NCBI GenBank assembly: GCA_002409995.1
Contig: DHOR01000047.1
Coordinates: forward strand, 40,463 to 104,462
DNA from: Hungatella sp. UBA5385
GTDB lineage: Bacteria; Bacillota; Clostridia; Lachnospirales; Lachnospiraceae
Direction: 5' to 3'
Length of the DNA stretch: 64,000 nt
Below the pieces are notes generated by a model. It was not told the origin of the DNA, made no database searches, and saw only the letters and a list, made by a program, of their open reading frames with translations. The translations under genes and the position numbers were made by a program. Below, one piece after another: positions 53,940 to 62,159 of the stretch (within the stretch, counting starts at the first letter, position 1; each line of letters begins with the position of its first letter).

Positions 53940-54719
53940 TTAAAATACAATCGGGGATACAATATTCTGAAGAACTGCCACAATACTCCAGCCCGCAATT
54001 GCACTAGTGCTGGAATAGATATCAACAACAGCCTTAACTCCTGGCACCTCTGCGGTGATCTTATGATCATCTCCTATGTAGCCAGGAATGGTTGTGATTT
54101 TTAAGTTTGTATTCTCCGGTCCTGCTGTTGCCAGAGCTGCCGCTACAGTTACATTCACCTGGTGAGGAAGAATGGCAATTGCCTCTTTTGCACTGCCGTC
54201 AAATGCTGTGCTTTTCTCTGTCAGCATAGGTTCTTTAAATAAAGGTGTGTAATAGAGAGGCATTGGATTCTTATCGCTTTCCATCTTCGCTTTTACATCG
54301 CCCATTAAGGAAATAGTACGGAGTACGTCAAATCCTCCTACTGCACCGGAAGCTAAGTAAACTTTTGTATTGTTCTCTCTGTTTACTTTTTTGATTCTCT
54401 CATATAATTCCTCATCTGCAAATGCACCTATTGAAATTAATATCAGTCCTGCACCTGCGTTTGACACCTTCTCTGCATACTCCCTAACCCATTGCCCGGA
54501 AGCAGCCTCTGCCACATAATCCGGCTTTAATGCCAGCATTTCATCCATATCATAAAACGCCTTACAGCCCACTCTGGCTGCAAGAGCCTCTGTATACTCA
54601 CGATTTCTTCCAAATACACCTACTAACTCATATTCATCTAAGTATCCTGCTTTCCATGCATCAGCAACAATACTTCCTAAAAATCCAGTTCCTGCAATTG
54701 CAAGTTTCTGTTTGCTCAT
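53940..54719 (-). CDS. Aspartate dehydrogenase-like oxidoreductase
   Basis: A 259-residue Rossmann-fold protein similar to L-aspartate dehydrogenase (NadX/DUF108). The N-terminal KLAIAGTGFLGSIVADAW binds NAD(P); VYLASGAVGGFDVLR and the FDGSAKEAIAILPHQVNVTV block match the family active-site region. NadX yields iminoaspartate for NAD synthesis, but nadA and nadC are not adjacent; the operon partner is a hydroxyacid dehydrogenase, so a different substrate is plausible. AAGGAG precedes the ATG at 54719. One copy of the intergenic repeat lies about 200 bp upstream. Confidence 0.78.
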   Translation of the reverse strand: MSKQKLAIAGTGFLGSIVADAWKAGYLDEYELVGVFGRNREYTEALAARVGCKAFYDMDEMLALKPDYVAEAASGQWVREYAEKVSNAGAGLILISIGAFADEELYERIKKVNRENNTKVYLASGAVGGFDVLRTISLMGDVKAKMESDKNPMPLYYTPLFKEPMLTEKSTAFDGSAKEAIAILPHQVNVTVAAALATAGPENTNLKITTIPGYIGDDHKITAEVPGVKAVVDIYSSTSAIAGWSIVAVLQNIVSPIVF

Positions 54720-54904
54720 CTCAAACTCTCCTTCAGTATCTGTTATATTTTCAATCAATATGGCTCCATTATATAAAATTCCATATGGAAAAGCAAGCCA
54801 GTGAGTTGCCCCGTTGATCTTACCGTTTATCTTATGAGCAGGACATCATGCTGGAGAATACCTATGAATAGTTAATCTTTTATTATGACATATTCGTTAC
54901 TTTT

Positions 54905-55010
54905 TGTCATCTTTTAATACCGAGCGGTAGTTTTTATGTTCCAAATTACACTAACTGGTTATATTTTCTTCTTTTCCTTTGTTTGTAACTGTTTTTAGTA
55001 ACTTTTTTTA
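54905..55010 (-). repeat. Intergenic repeat, copy 1
   Basis: First of three copies of a ~105-bp unit. Block A (54920-54950) starts CCGAGCGGTAGTTTTTATG and ends CCAAATTACA; block B TTTGTAAC starts 62 bp later at 54982 and is followed by a second GTAAC. It lies upstream of the aspartate-dehydrogenase-like gene. This and the next copy account for most of the gene-free 54720-55353. Confidence 0.85.
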
Positions 55011-55097
55011 GCAATCCTTTACAATTCAACAGAATTAATTAATGGTTGGTTTTATAAAAATGTTAAATATTTAATTATATCATATATTCTATTTTCT

Positions 55098-55205
55098 GTC
55101 ATTTGTTTTTACCGAGCAGTAGTTTTTATGTTCCAAATTACATCGTCTGGTGATTTTAATGTATTTATATTTATTTGTAACCTTTTTCCGTAACCTTTTT
55201 CTGTG
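55098..55205 (-). repeat. Intergenic repeat, copy 2
   Basis: Block A at 55112-55142 differs from copy 1 by one base (G to A); block B TTTGTAAC starts at 55174, exactly 62 bp after block A begins, followed by CTTTTTCCGTAACC. It lies 150 bp downstream of the broken EIIC gene. Confidence 0.85.
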
Positions 55206-55341
55206 CTCTTTTCTGTGTTCTCTTCTGTAATCTATATTTATACTCTACTTTCTATAACCATATTTTCATTACGCTTATCTCTTTATTAGCTGCTTATCAT
55301 TTATCCTGTAATGCACCTAAAACTGTCCATAGAGAACGCAA

Positions 55342-55370
55342 AAAGGAGCGGAATTAACTCCCACTCCTTT
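55342..55370 (-). terminator. Terminator of the EIIC pseudogene
   Basis: AAAGGAG (55342-55348) pairs with CTCCTTT (55364-55370), with further G-C pairs inside and TTTTTGCG after it on the minus strand. It overlaps the last codons of the second fragment. Confidence 0.7.
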
Positions 55371-56432
55371 GAAATACTAACGCCATTATAAATGCTGAAA
55401 CAAATGACACTCCGCAGCTAACTAAATACATCATAAAACCTTCACCAAAGAAAACAGGAAGTGTTGCCACACTGGGAAATGCAAATGCCATGGCTTTCAC
55501 TCCGGAAAGTCCAGCGATTGCACCACCCAGTCCACCACCAATGCAGACAGCTATCATTGGCTTTTTTAATGGCAGATTCACACCAAACATAGCCGGTTCT
55601 GTAACACCAAAACATGCTGATATTGCTGCAGAAAGGCAAAGCGATCGAAACTTTTGATCTTTACTTTTCACAAATCAGCCATAGCTGCCCCAGCCTGAGC
55701 AAATACGGCAGGTCCAATCAGTGCAAGTATAGTATCTTCTCCCCTGATCATAATGTTATTCATTGCCACCAGAAAAAAGCTCCAGTGAATTCCGAAAATA
55801 ACCATAATCTGAATAAATCCGCCAAGTATTGCTCCTGATAGAACAGGGCTCACTCCATAGATAAACTCATATGCCACAGCCAGAACATCTCCAATTACGG
55901 CTCCCATAGGTCCAAAGAGGAACAGAGTGGCCAATCCAACAAGAAAGATACACGTAAGAGGTGTCAAAAAACCTTTCACTACATCGGGAAATATCCTGTT
56001 ACATAACTGCTCTATGTATTTTAACAGCCCAACTGCCATAATAATCGGTATCACACTGGATTTATATGTTACTGATCTTATAGGGAGACCTACAAACAGA
56101 ACCGGTGCACCGCTATCAAATGCCGCCACCAAAGTGGGATATAAAAGAATACCCCCAATGACTGCTGCTAAATATGGATCAGTACCAAATTTCTTTCCTG
56201 CAGTAACAGCCAGTATCACTGGCAGAAAATAAAACAGGCTGTCTGCCATAGCATTTAGAACCATATAGGTTCCTCCTGCCTCCGAAAGCAATCCAAAGGT
56301 GGTTAAGATCACTAATACCCCTTTTAGTATTCCAGCTGCACTTAATAAGTTTACAATGGGTAGAAAAATCCCTGATATTCCATCAATAATAACGTTAAGC
56401 ACTGACTGCTTTTTACCATTTACATCTTCCAT
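55354..56432 (-). pseudogene. Frameshifted PTS beta-glucoside-type EIIC
   Basis: Two overlapping frames together encode a ~359-residue EIIC domain of the glucose/beta-glucoside PTS family. The upstream frame (55668-56432, 254 residues) ends GPAVFAQAGAAMADL-stop; the downstream frame (55354-55671, 105 residues) resumes at once with VKSKDQKFRSLCLSAAISACFGVTEPAM, the expected continuation. A single-base loss near 55672 explains the break. The EIIB and EIIA domains usual in BglP-like proteins are absent; a stand-alone EIIC is known in some systems. AGGAG lies before the ATG at 56432. It may be dead, or the shift may be a sequencing error or programmed. Repeat copy 3 lies upstream. Confidence 0.82.
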
Positions 56433-56564
56433 AACTTAACTTCTCCTCATTTGATCCCATCTCCGCAAACTAATCGTCCCGGGTGATCTATTATACTTAT
56501 ACTCCCAGCCCTTTAGTTGCAGCTATTAATAAAAGCATAATATTTCATTATACATCAAATTCCA

Positions 56565-56675
56565 TTATATGTCACATATTTTTGCCGAACGGTAGTTTTT
56601 ATGTTCCAAATTACATTAACTGGCGTTTTTCATCTTGTTTATAGTCATTTGTAACCTTTTTATGCAACCATTATT
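56565..56675 (-). repeat. Intergenic repeat, copy 3
   Basis: Block A at 56585-56615 (CCGAACGGTAGTTTTTATG to CCAAATTACA), block B TTTGTAAC at 56648, 63 bp after block A begins, followed by CTTTTTATGCAACC. It lies about 150 bp upstream of the EIIC pseudogene start. Confidence 0.85.
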
Positions 56676-56750
56676 TATGACATAATAAAAGAGTCCATTG
56701 TCAGTTCACTATTAAAACAGCGTTCTGCAATGTCCTCTTCCATATAATAA

Positions 56751-57007
56751 TTATAATTGTTTTTTCATAGTATAACATTCTAATTCCATGTTGTTTTCCT
56801 GTACTGTAAATTCAGAGGTAATTATAAAACCATGGTCCAGGTAAAATTTAACAGCACGTTTGTTTTGGATCAGCACCTCAAGCAAACAGCTTTTGAAGTC
56901 TTGGGCTATCATCATCTCTTCCATCTTACAATATAGCTTTTGGCAATCTGAGCACTCACTTGATACAACTCTTCTATTGCCGGTATTCTGAAAATAATGT
57001 CCTTCAT
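56751..57007 (-). pseudogene. GNAT acetyltransferase remnant
   Basis: Too broken to appear as a single reading frame. From 57007 the minus strand reads MKDIIFRIPAIEELYQVSAQ, typical of a GNAT N-terminus, to a stop; then in another frame, down to a stop at 56751, it reads LEVLIQNKRAVKFYLDHGFI and on to the end MKKQL. The latter is the acetyl-CoA-binding C-terminal part of GNAT proteins (the ENxRAxxFYxxxGF motif). About 70 central residues are missing. Together with repeat copy 3 this explains most of the 676-bp gap at 56433-57108. Confidence 0.7.
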
Positions 57008-57108
57008 TATTAACTCCCTCTTAATTCCCCTTTTTTACTATTGCGCTTTCTGAGTATAATCCTATAAAATAGATTATATATATAAATCTTGAAAGGAACA
57101 AATGCCAT

Positions 57109-57471
57109 ATGGAAAATTATATCAGATTAATTAATAAAACTGAAGACTATATAGAAGCAAACCTGGATAAAAAAATAACCTTAAAGGAGCTGGCAGCCAA
57201 TGTTCATCTTTCAGAGTATCATTTCCACCGAATCTTTAAGAAATTCTCCCAAGAGACATTGAATAATTTTATCACAAGAATCAAACTGGAACGATCCGGT
57301 ATATATCTAAAAGTTAACCGGGACATTACAATTACTGAGATTGCTTATCGATATGGATATTGTGATTCCAGCTCCTACTGCAAAGCATTTAGAAAACACT
57401 TTGGAAAAAGTCCTTCCCAGTTCCGAAATGAGCAAGATAATACAAGCGCAAATCTAACCAACAGGTTATAA
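57109..57471 (+). CDS. AraC-type DNA-binding protein, HTH domain only
   Basis: A 120-residue protein that is just the double helix-turn-helix of the AraC family: LKELAANVHLSEYHFHRIFK and ITEIAYRYGYCDSSSYCKAF. AAAGGAA precedes the ATG. The next gene, 37 bp downstream, encodes a GyrI-like effector-binding domain. In many bacteria these two parts form one protein of about 290 residues, so this looks like a two-gene version of it. It probably controls drug or stress response genes; the target is unknown. Confidence 0.85.
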   Translation: MENYIRLINKTEDYIEANLDKKITLKELAANVHLSEYHFHRIFKKFSQETLNNFITRIKLERSGIYLKVNRDITITEIAYRYGYCDSSSYCKAFRKHFGKSPSQFRNEQDNTSANLTNRL

Positions 57472-57508
57472 TCCGAATATCAATCAATATTTAATCGGAG
57501 GAAAAATT

Positions 57509-57994
57509 ATGGAAAAGCCTATTGTTACTATTGAAAATGCAGATATACGAATCATATATATAAGATTCAGAGGAACCTATCAGGAGTTCCGAAAAAATAG
57601 CAGAAAGTTGTTTCAACAGCTTTTTGACTTTGCAGAATCAAACAATCTGATCATTCCTGACTTTACCAAGGTATTAACCATCTATCATGACAATCCTTTT
57701 ATTACCAATGAAAAACAGCTTAGGACAAGCGTTGCCATGACTGTACCACCAATCATTCCCATTGAAGAGTCCGGAGATATATGTATAACGGAAATATCCG
57801 GCAAATTCGGTGTAGGTCACTTTGAAATAACTGCAGGGGAATATGGGGCCGCATGGAATTACATGTATGAAGAATGGCTGTTTCCGGGGGAACAGAAACC
57901 AAGGGATGCTGTGCCATTTGAATTATATGTGACTGAACCACCGAAAAATTTTAAATCCAAAAGCTTTACAGATATTTATATCCCTATTGAATAG
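57509..57994 (+). CDS. GyrI-like effector-binding domain protein
   Basis: A 161-residue soluble protein of the GyrI-like/SOUL small-molecule-binding fold. The start VTIENADIRIIYIRFRGTYQ and the GKFGVGHFEITAGEYGAAWN block with its conserved Glu and Trp residues are typical. Alone or with the AraC-type protein encoded just upstream it would bind cationic drugs or similar ligands. GGAGG lies 8 bp before the ATG, so it is translated as a separate gene. It ends 2 bp before the convergent GH43 gene with no terminator visible between. Confidence 0.82.
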   Translation: MEKPIVTIENADIRIIYIRFRGTYQEFRKNSRKLFQQLFDFAESNNLIIPDFTKVLTIYHDNPFITNEKQLRTSVAMTVPPIIPIEESGDICITEISGKFGVGHFEITAGEYGAAWNYMYEEWLFPGEQKPRDAVPFELYVTEPPKNFKSKSFTDIYIPIE

Positions 57995-57996
57995 AA

Positions 57997-58851
57997 TCAA
58001 GGCAATAGCTTTTCAAGCAGTATCAGTTGAACACGCTCTTTCAGCCACTCATTCGGCCCATGAATTGCCAGATACTTCTCTCCATTGATAGCTTCAAATA
58101 CCATCCCATGTCCGCCTTCCTGATCCAAGACCGGCTTTTCCTCATGTTCCCACCGGCCGGTCAGACCACCTCTGGCATGGGATATCCCGATAGCATACCC
58201 TTTCTCACCATAGCTGGACCAGAACGTATGAAGACTCTTGGTTTTATCATACATTACAAACGGTCCATCTGTTACATACCCTTTATGTCCGAATTCTTCA
58301 TGTTCCACAGTCCATGCTGCGTCTGATCCGCGAAATAATACAAATGGTTCCCCTGCCCTGTATCTCAAATCCCCAGTCAGTTCAACGGCGCAAATCTCTC
58401 CATCCCCTGTCTGCAGCCATTCATGACAGAATACCAGATAAACCTTATCCGCTTCAAATACTAAAGTCCCATCCAGACATTCCCACGAATCCGGTGTCAC
58501 TGCTTCCTCTGTCAATGGTAAAAATGGTCCCTCCGGCGAGGGGCAGGTTAATATCTGTACCCCTCTGCATCTTCCTTCTTTCTTAAAACTGGCAATCATA
58601 TAGAATGCATTCTTATATTTCCAAACCTCAGGCGCCCAGAAATTAATGTCTGCCCAAAAATCAACTGGCGGGCGGAACGCTTCATATGGTCCTGTAAAAT
58701 GGATCAAATCCTCACTTTTATAGAAATCGAACCCAGTCCCCTTCCCCTCCCAGGTGTTATAATCCGTTGTACCATATAGATAATAAGTCTTATTCACTCT
58801 TAAGAAGAAAGGATCCCGTATTCTAATTTCCGACAATTTCAATATTTTCAT
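57997..58851 (-). CDS. GH43 family glycoside hydrolase
   Basis: A 284-residue five-bladed beta-propeller hydrolase of family GH43 with no signal peptide, so it acts in the cytoplasm. The catalytic base is Asp13 in RIRDPFFL, the pKa-modulating Asp is in ECLDGTLVFE (about 147-150), and a Glu in VEHEEFGHKG or near it is the likely acid. Family members split arabinosides, xylosides or galactosides; the exact bond is not readable. Last gene of the operon after the two permeases and binding protein, 7 bp behind the permease. It would process sugar brought in by the neighbouring importer. Confidence 0.85.
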   Translation of the reverse strand: MKILKLSEIRIRDPFFLRVNKTYYLYGTTDYNTWEGKGTGFDFYKSEDLIHFTGPYEAFRPPVDFWADINFWAPEVWKYKNAFYMIASFKKEGRCRGVQILTCPSPEGPFLPLTEEAVTPDSWECLDGTLVFEADKVYLVFCHEWLQTGDGEICAVELTGDLRYRAGEPFVLFRGSDAAWTVEHEEFGHKGYVTDGPFVMYDKTKSLHTFWSSYGEKGYAIGISHARGGLTGRWEHEEKPVLDQEGGHGMVFEAINGEKYLAIHGPNEWLKERVQLILLEKLLP

Positions 58852-58858
58852 AGAGCGC

Positions 58859-59680
58859 TCATCCCTTAACTGCTCCGGCAGTCATGCCGGATATAATGTA
58901 TTTCTGTAATATCAGATAAACAACTGCAACAGGCAGCGTCGAAAGGACCACATTGGCAAAAACCAGCTGCCAGTCAGAGCTATGATTACCAAAGAAGTTG
59001 TATACAGTCAGAGGCAGCGTATAATTCCGGGCACTATTTAAAAAGTAGATTGATATTCCAAAATCATTCCATACTGCCATAAAATTAATGATAATGGCTG
59101 TAATCGTAACCGGCTGCAGCAAAGGAAAGAGAATCTGGAAGAACAGCTGAGTATGATTTGCCCCATCAAGCCATGCTGATTCATCAATTTCCAAAGGAAT
59201 ACTCTTGATAAATCCAGTGTATAAAAAGACTGTAAAAGACATATTAGCCACCACCAGAACCAGTATGGCTGCAATCTCATGAGACAGATGTAAAAAATTG
59301 CATACAAAATAGGTAGGTATGATCTGGACCGGTAATACAAGTCCAAATATAACAATCATATTAACGGTCTTGGAAAACCAGGTTTTCTTCCTCTGAAGGA
59401 CAAATGCCATTGCCGAACATAATACAATGAGAAGAAATACACAGATGACGGTAATCACAGTGCTGTTAATAAATCCCCGCAGTATCCCTCCTTCTTTCAT
59501 CATCTGACTGTAATTTTCAATGATATGCCAGGAACCCGGTAATTGGATATTCATCATTGCAGCCTCTTTTCTGTTCTTAAAAGAGTTGATGACCACCATA
59601 AAAATGGGAATAAGAATAACAAGTGCACACAGCCAGAGTATGATGCTAATCACTCCATTGACTATTTTCTGTTTTCTCAC
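58859..59680 (-). CDS. Carbohydrate ABC transporter permease, MalG type
   Basis: A 273-residue permease with six membrane segments. The EAA-loop equivalent is DESAWLDGANHTQLFFQILF, slightly degenerate at its first residues. The start is the GTG at 59680: GGGAGG lies 7 bp upstream and the codon overlaps the stop of the previous gene (ATGTGA). Longer upstream starts would run deep into that gene. Third gene of the second sugar importer operon, just before GH43. No ATPase gene in the window. Confidence 0.9.
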   Translation of the reverse strand: MRKQKIVNGVISIILWLCALVILIPIFMVVINSFKNRKEAAMMNIQLPGSWHIIENYSQMMKEGGILRGFINSTVITVICVFLLIVLCSAMAFVLQRKKTWFSKTVNMIVIFGLVLPVQIIPTYFVCNFLHLSHEIAAILVLVVANMSFTVFLYTGFIKSIPLEIDESAWLDGANHTQLFFQILFPLLQPVTITAIIINFMAVWNDFGISIYFLNSARNYTLPLTVYNFFGNHSSDWQLVFANVVLSTLPVAVVYLILQKYIISGMTAGAVKG

Positions 59681-60558
59681 ATCTCTACCTCCCTGTCTGC
59701 AATATATTTGTAAGTGGGCATCGCAATGGCTGCAATGATAAGTGCCAGCAATATACTTGCTGCACACCCCTCTCCCAGTCTTCCAGAGCCAAATGATTTA
59801 AATATGATTGTGCCAAATACTTCTGTAGCAGAGCCAGGTCCTCCCTGAGTAGTTGCCTGAATCAAGTCAAACACTTTGAGTCCGCCAATAATATTTAAGA
59901 TTAGCGCATTATTAAAAGCCGGGAGAAGAAGTGGGAATGTGATATATCGAAACTTCGTCCAGCCTCCTGCTCCATCAATTTCAGCAGCTTCGTAATACTC
60001 CCTGCCTATGGTCTGCATACCAGACAGCAGGATCACCATCGTAAAACCAGACCATTTCCAAATCTCTATTGCACATACAGAAAAGATTGCCAAATGGGTA
60101 TCCACCAGCCATGATTGGGCAAGAGTACCAAGACCCACTGCTTTTAAAAATCCATTGATCAGCCCGTTTGCCGGATGCATCAGTGATGAAAAAATCAAAC
60201 CTACTGCTACGGTATTAATGACTGCAGGCAAAAAAAATATAGTCCTCAGAGCATTTGTAAAAGCCAATTTCTTATTAAGTGCCACTGCAAGTGTCAATCC
60301 TATGAGCATTTTAAATACAGTTGTAACAACGGCAAAAATAAATGAATTAAATATTGCTCCTCTCATATTCGGCTGGCTGAATACATCCAGATAATTTTGA
60401 ATGCCCCCAAAACGAGCCGATGAAATATTAAACCCTAATATCTTAATAAATGACAGTGCCAGTCCTCCAATTGCCGGAATGATAAAAAACAGTATGTAAA
60501 GCAGCAAACCAGGGACTGCCAGTGAATACGAATATCGATTGATTCCATTCTTTTTCAT
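59677..60558 (-). CDS. Carbohydrate ABC transporter permease, MalF type
   Basis: A 293-residue permease with a first helix at about 12-35 and the EAA motif EAAEIDGAGGWTKFRYITFP near 201-220. It pairs with the following permease, overlapping it by 4 bp for coupled translation. It lies 70 bp after the binding protein gene; a stem-loop fills that gap. Substrate is probably the oligosaccharide hydrolysed by the GH43 enzyme. Confidence 0.93.
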   Translation of the reverse strand: MKKNGINRYSYSLAVPGLLLYILFFIIPAIGGLALSFIKILGFNISSARFGGIQNYLDVFSQPNMRGAIFNSFIFAVVTTVFKMLIGLTLAVALNKKLAFTNALRTIFFLPAVINTVAVGLIFSSLMHPANGLINGFLKAVGLGTLAQSWLVDTHLAIFSVCAIEIWKWSGFTMVILLSGMQTIGREYYEAAEIDGAGGWTKFRYITFPLLLPAFNNALILNIIGGLKVFDLIQATTQGGPGSATEVFGTIIFKSFGSGRLGEGCAASILLALIIAAIAMPTYKYIADREVEM

Positions 60559-60578
60559 CTACGACTCCTTAACTTGGA

Positions 60579-60616
60579 GCTGCTGTATGAAATAAATCAT
60601 GTCTTCACACAGCAGC
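60579..60616 (-). other. Intercistronic stem-loop after the second binding-protein gene
   Basis: GCTGCTGT (60579-60586) pairs with ACAGCAGC (60609-60616), with additional short pairing inside. No U-run follows on the minus strand. Position between binding-protein and permease genes mirrors that at 1851-1892, suggesting mRNA stabilisation or partial attenuation. Confidence 0.6.
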
Positions 60617-60628
60617 CCCGTCTTTATT

Positions 60629-61969
60629 CTACCAGTTTTTATCACCCTGTGCTTTTGCATTACGCTCTGTTTCCGCATCCAGCGCCTTTGCCACGTCAGC
60701 CGCCTCTTTCAGTGTTCCTGTGTAATAATTCAGCAATGGTTCACTTAAGTTACCGTAAGAATATTTATTAATTTCTTCCCAGTCAGTCATAGATTTTCCA
60801 CTGTCCATGATTTCCTTTAACTCTGCTGTTGCCTGTGGGATTTCACTTGTCACCTTCTGGTTTAAATAAACACCAGGCTGAGCATCTGCATAGATCTGCT
60901 GTGCTTCTACAGAAGCTATAAAATCAATGGCTTTCTTTCCCAGTTCAACATTCTTGCACTGTGTTGTAAGTGCCAGAGAATATGGTGTGAACATGTTAAT
61001 GTAATTGTCACCACTTGGAGTAGGCAATGCAAATGCTCCGATCTCATCAATCTTATCAGGAAATTTTTCAGCTATATTATCTGCGCACCAGGTACCATTA
61101 ATATACATGGCACATTCTCCCTCTGCTAAAGCCTGGTGTGCATTGTCAACCGTATCTGACAGATAAGTCTCATTTACATAGCCCAGATCAATCAAATCCT
61201 TTGTTCTCTTAATTATGTCAACAAAATTATCACATTCTGCGTATTTTAACTTATTTTCTCCGATCTGATTCATTAAATCAAAGGTGGTAATGTTCTTCTC
61301 TGCTGCATCGGATACAATCCCACTAATGGTAGGAGGCTGTACACTCCAGGCATCTTTTCCTGAATAATAAACTGGGGTCACTCCCTTTTCTTTCAGTGTT
61401 TCACAAACAGATAAAAACTCTTCCCAGGTTTTCGGTATTTCTACTTGTGCTTGTTCAAACACTGATTTGTTATAGAAAACACCTGAAAGCACCACGGAAT
61501 CCACAGGCATTGCATATAACTTATCATTATAGATAAAGGTTCCCTCCAATGCTTTTTCGTCATATTGGGATGCACTCTCAAGACCTGTTAAATCCACTAG
61601 TTTATCAAGCCCGTTGACGTAAGCGTCCACCCACTGAGGCTTGTACACCTGAATAATGTCAGGAAGGTCATCCGTGGCAAATTTTGTCTGAAGTACCTGA
61701 TCTCCTTGTGCACCACCCTGGATTTTGGAAATTTCAAGCTTAAAGCCCAGTTCTTCGGAATTATCATTGATATGTTTCTCCAGAGCTTCCCAGCCTGCCT
61801 TATACCAGTCCGTATACATTAATACCGTTAGTGTCTCCACCCTTTCTCCGTTATTTGAATCAGAAACTGCTGCTGATCCTCCAGTATTCTTTGAATCTGA
61901 GCCACATCCAATCATTGCGATAGTCATCAACGCCGTTATTCCTATAGCTAAATATTTTTTCATTTTCAT
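60629..61969 (-). CDS. Sugar ABC transporter substrate-binding lipoprotein
   Basis: A 446-residue extracellular solute-binding protein. The lipoprotein signal ends in the lipobox MIGC with Cys22, followed by a Ser/Gly/Asn linker. Family 1 binding-protein features include LPDIIQVYKPQWVDAYVNG and the ECAMYINGTWCADNI block. AGAGGAAGG lies before the ATG. First gene of the operon (permeases, GH43 follow); its upstream region is divergent from the two-component system that likely controls it. Confidence 0.92.
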   Translation of the reverse strand: MKMKKYLAIGITALMTIAMIGCGSDSKNTGGSAAVSDSNNGERVETLTVLMYTDWYKAGWEALEKHINDNSEELGFKLEISKIQGGAQGDQVLQTKFATDDLPDIIQVYKPQWVDAYVNGLDKLVDLTGLESASQYDEKALEGTFIYNDKLYAMPVDSVVLSGVFYNKSVFEQAQVEIPKTWEEFLSVCETLKEKGVTPVYYSGKDAWSVQPPTISGIVSDAAEKNITTFDLMNQIGENKLKYAECDNFVDIIKRTKDLIDLGYVNETYLSDTVDNAHQALAEGECAMYINGTWCADNIAEKFPDKIDEIGAFALPTPSGDNYINMFTPYSLALTTQCKNVELGKKAIDFIASVEAQQIYADAQPGVYLNQKVTSEIPQATAELKEIMDSGKSMTDWEEINKYSYGNLSEPLLNYYTGTLKEAADVAKALDAETERNAKAQGDKNW

Positions 61970-62097
61970 AACTCATACCTTCCTCTATTTATTATTTCAA
62001 CCCAGGTTTTCATGCATTTATGATACCATTTTAAATACTTCTTACGTATTGTAATTTTATTAACTTTAGAGGAATATTTTACACTTTTTTATTAATC

Positions 62098-62126
62098 TTG
62101 ACAATCATTTTGTTGATCCTTATAAT
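62098..62126 (+). promoter_or_regulatory. Consensus sigma-A promoter of the histidine kinase gene
   Basis: Perfect TTGACA (62098-62103), 17-bp spacer, perfect TATAAT (62121-62126), 33 bp before the ATG at 62160. Such a strong match suggests steady expression of the two-component system. Confidence 0.85.
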
Positions 62127-62159
62127 CACTATATAAATATTTACCAAAAGGTGGTTGCT

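Noticed and set aside
53017..54719. NAD biosynthesis operon (nadX-nadC-nadA)
   Set aside because: Only the aspartate-dehydrogenase-like gene is present; nadA and nadC are missing and the partner is a hydroxyacid dehydrogenase.
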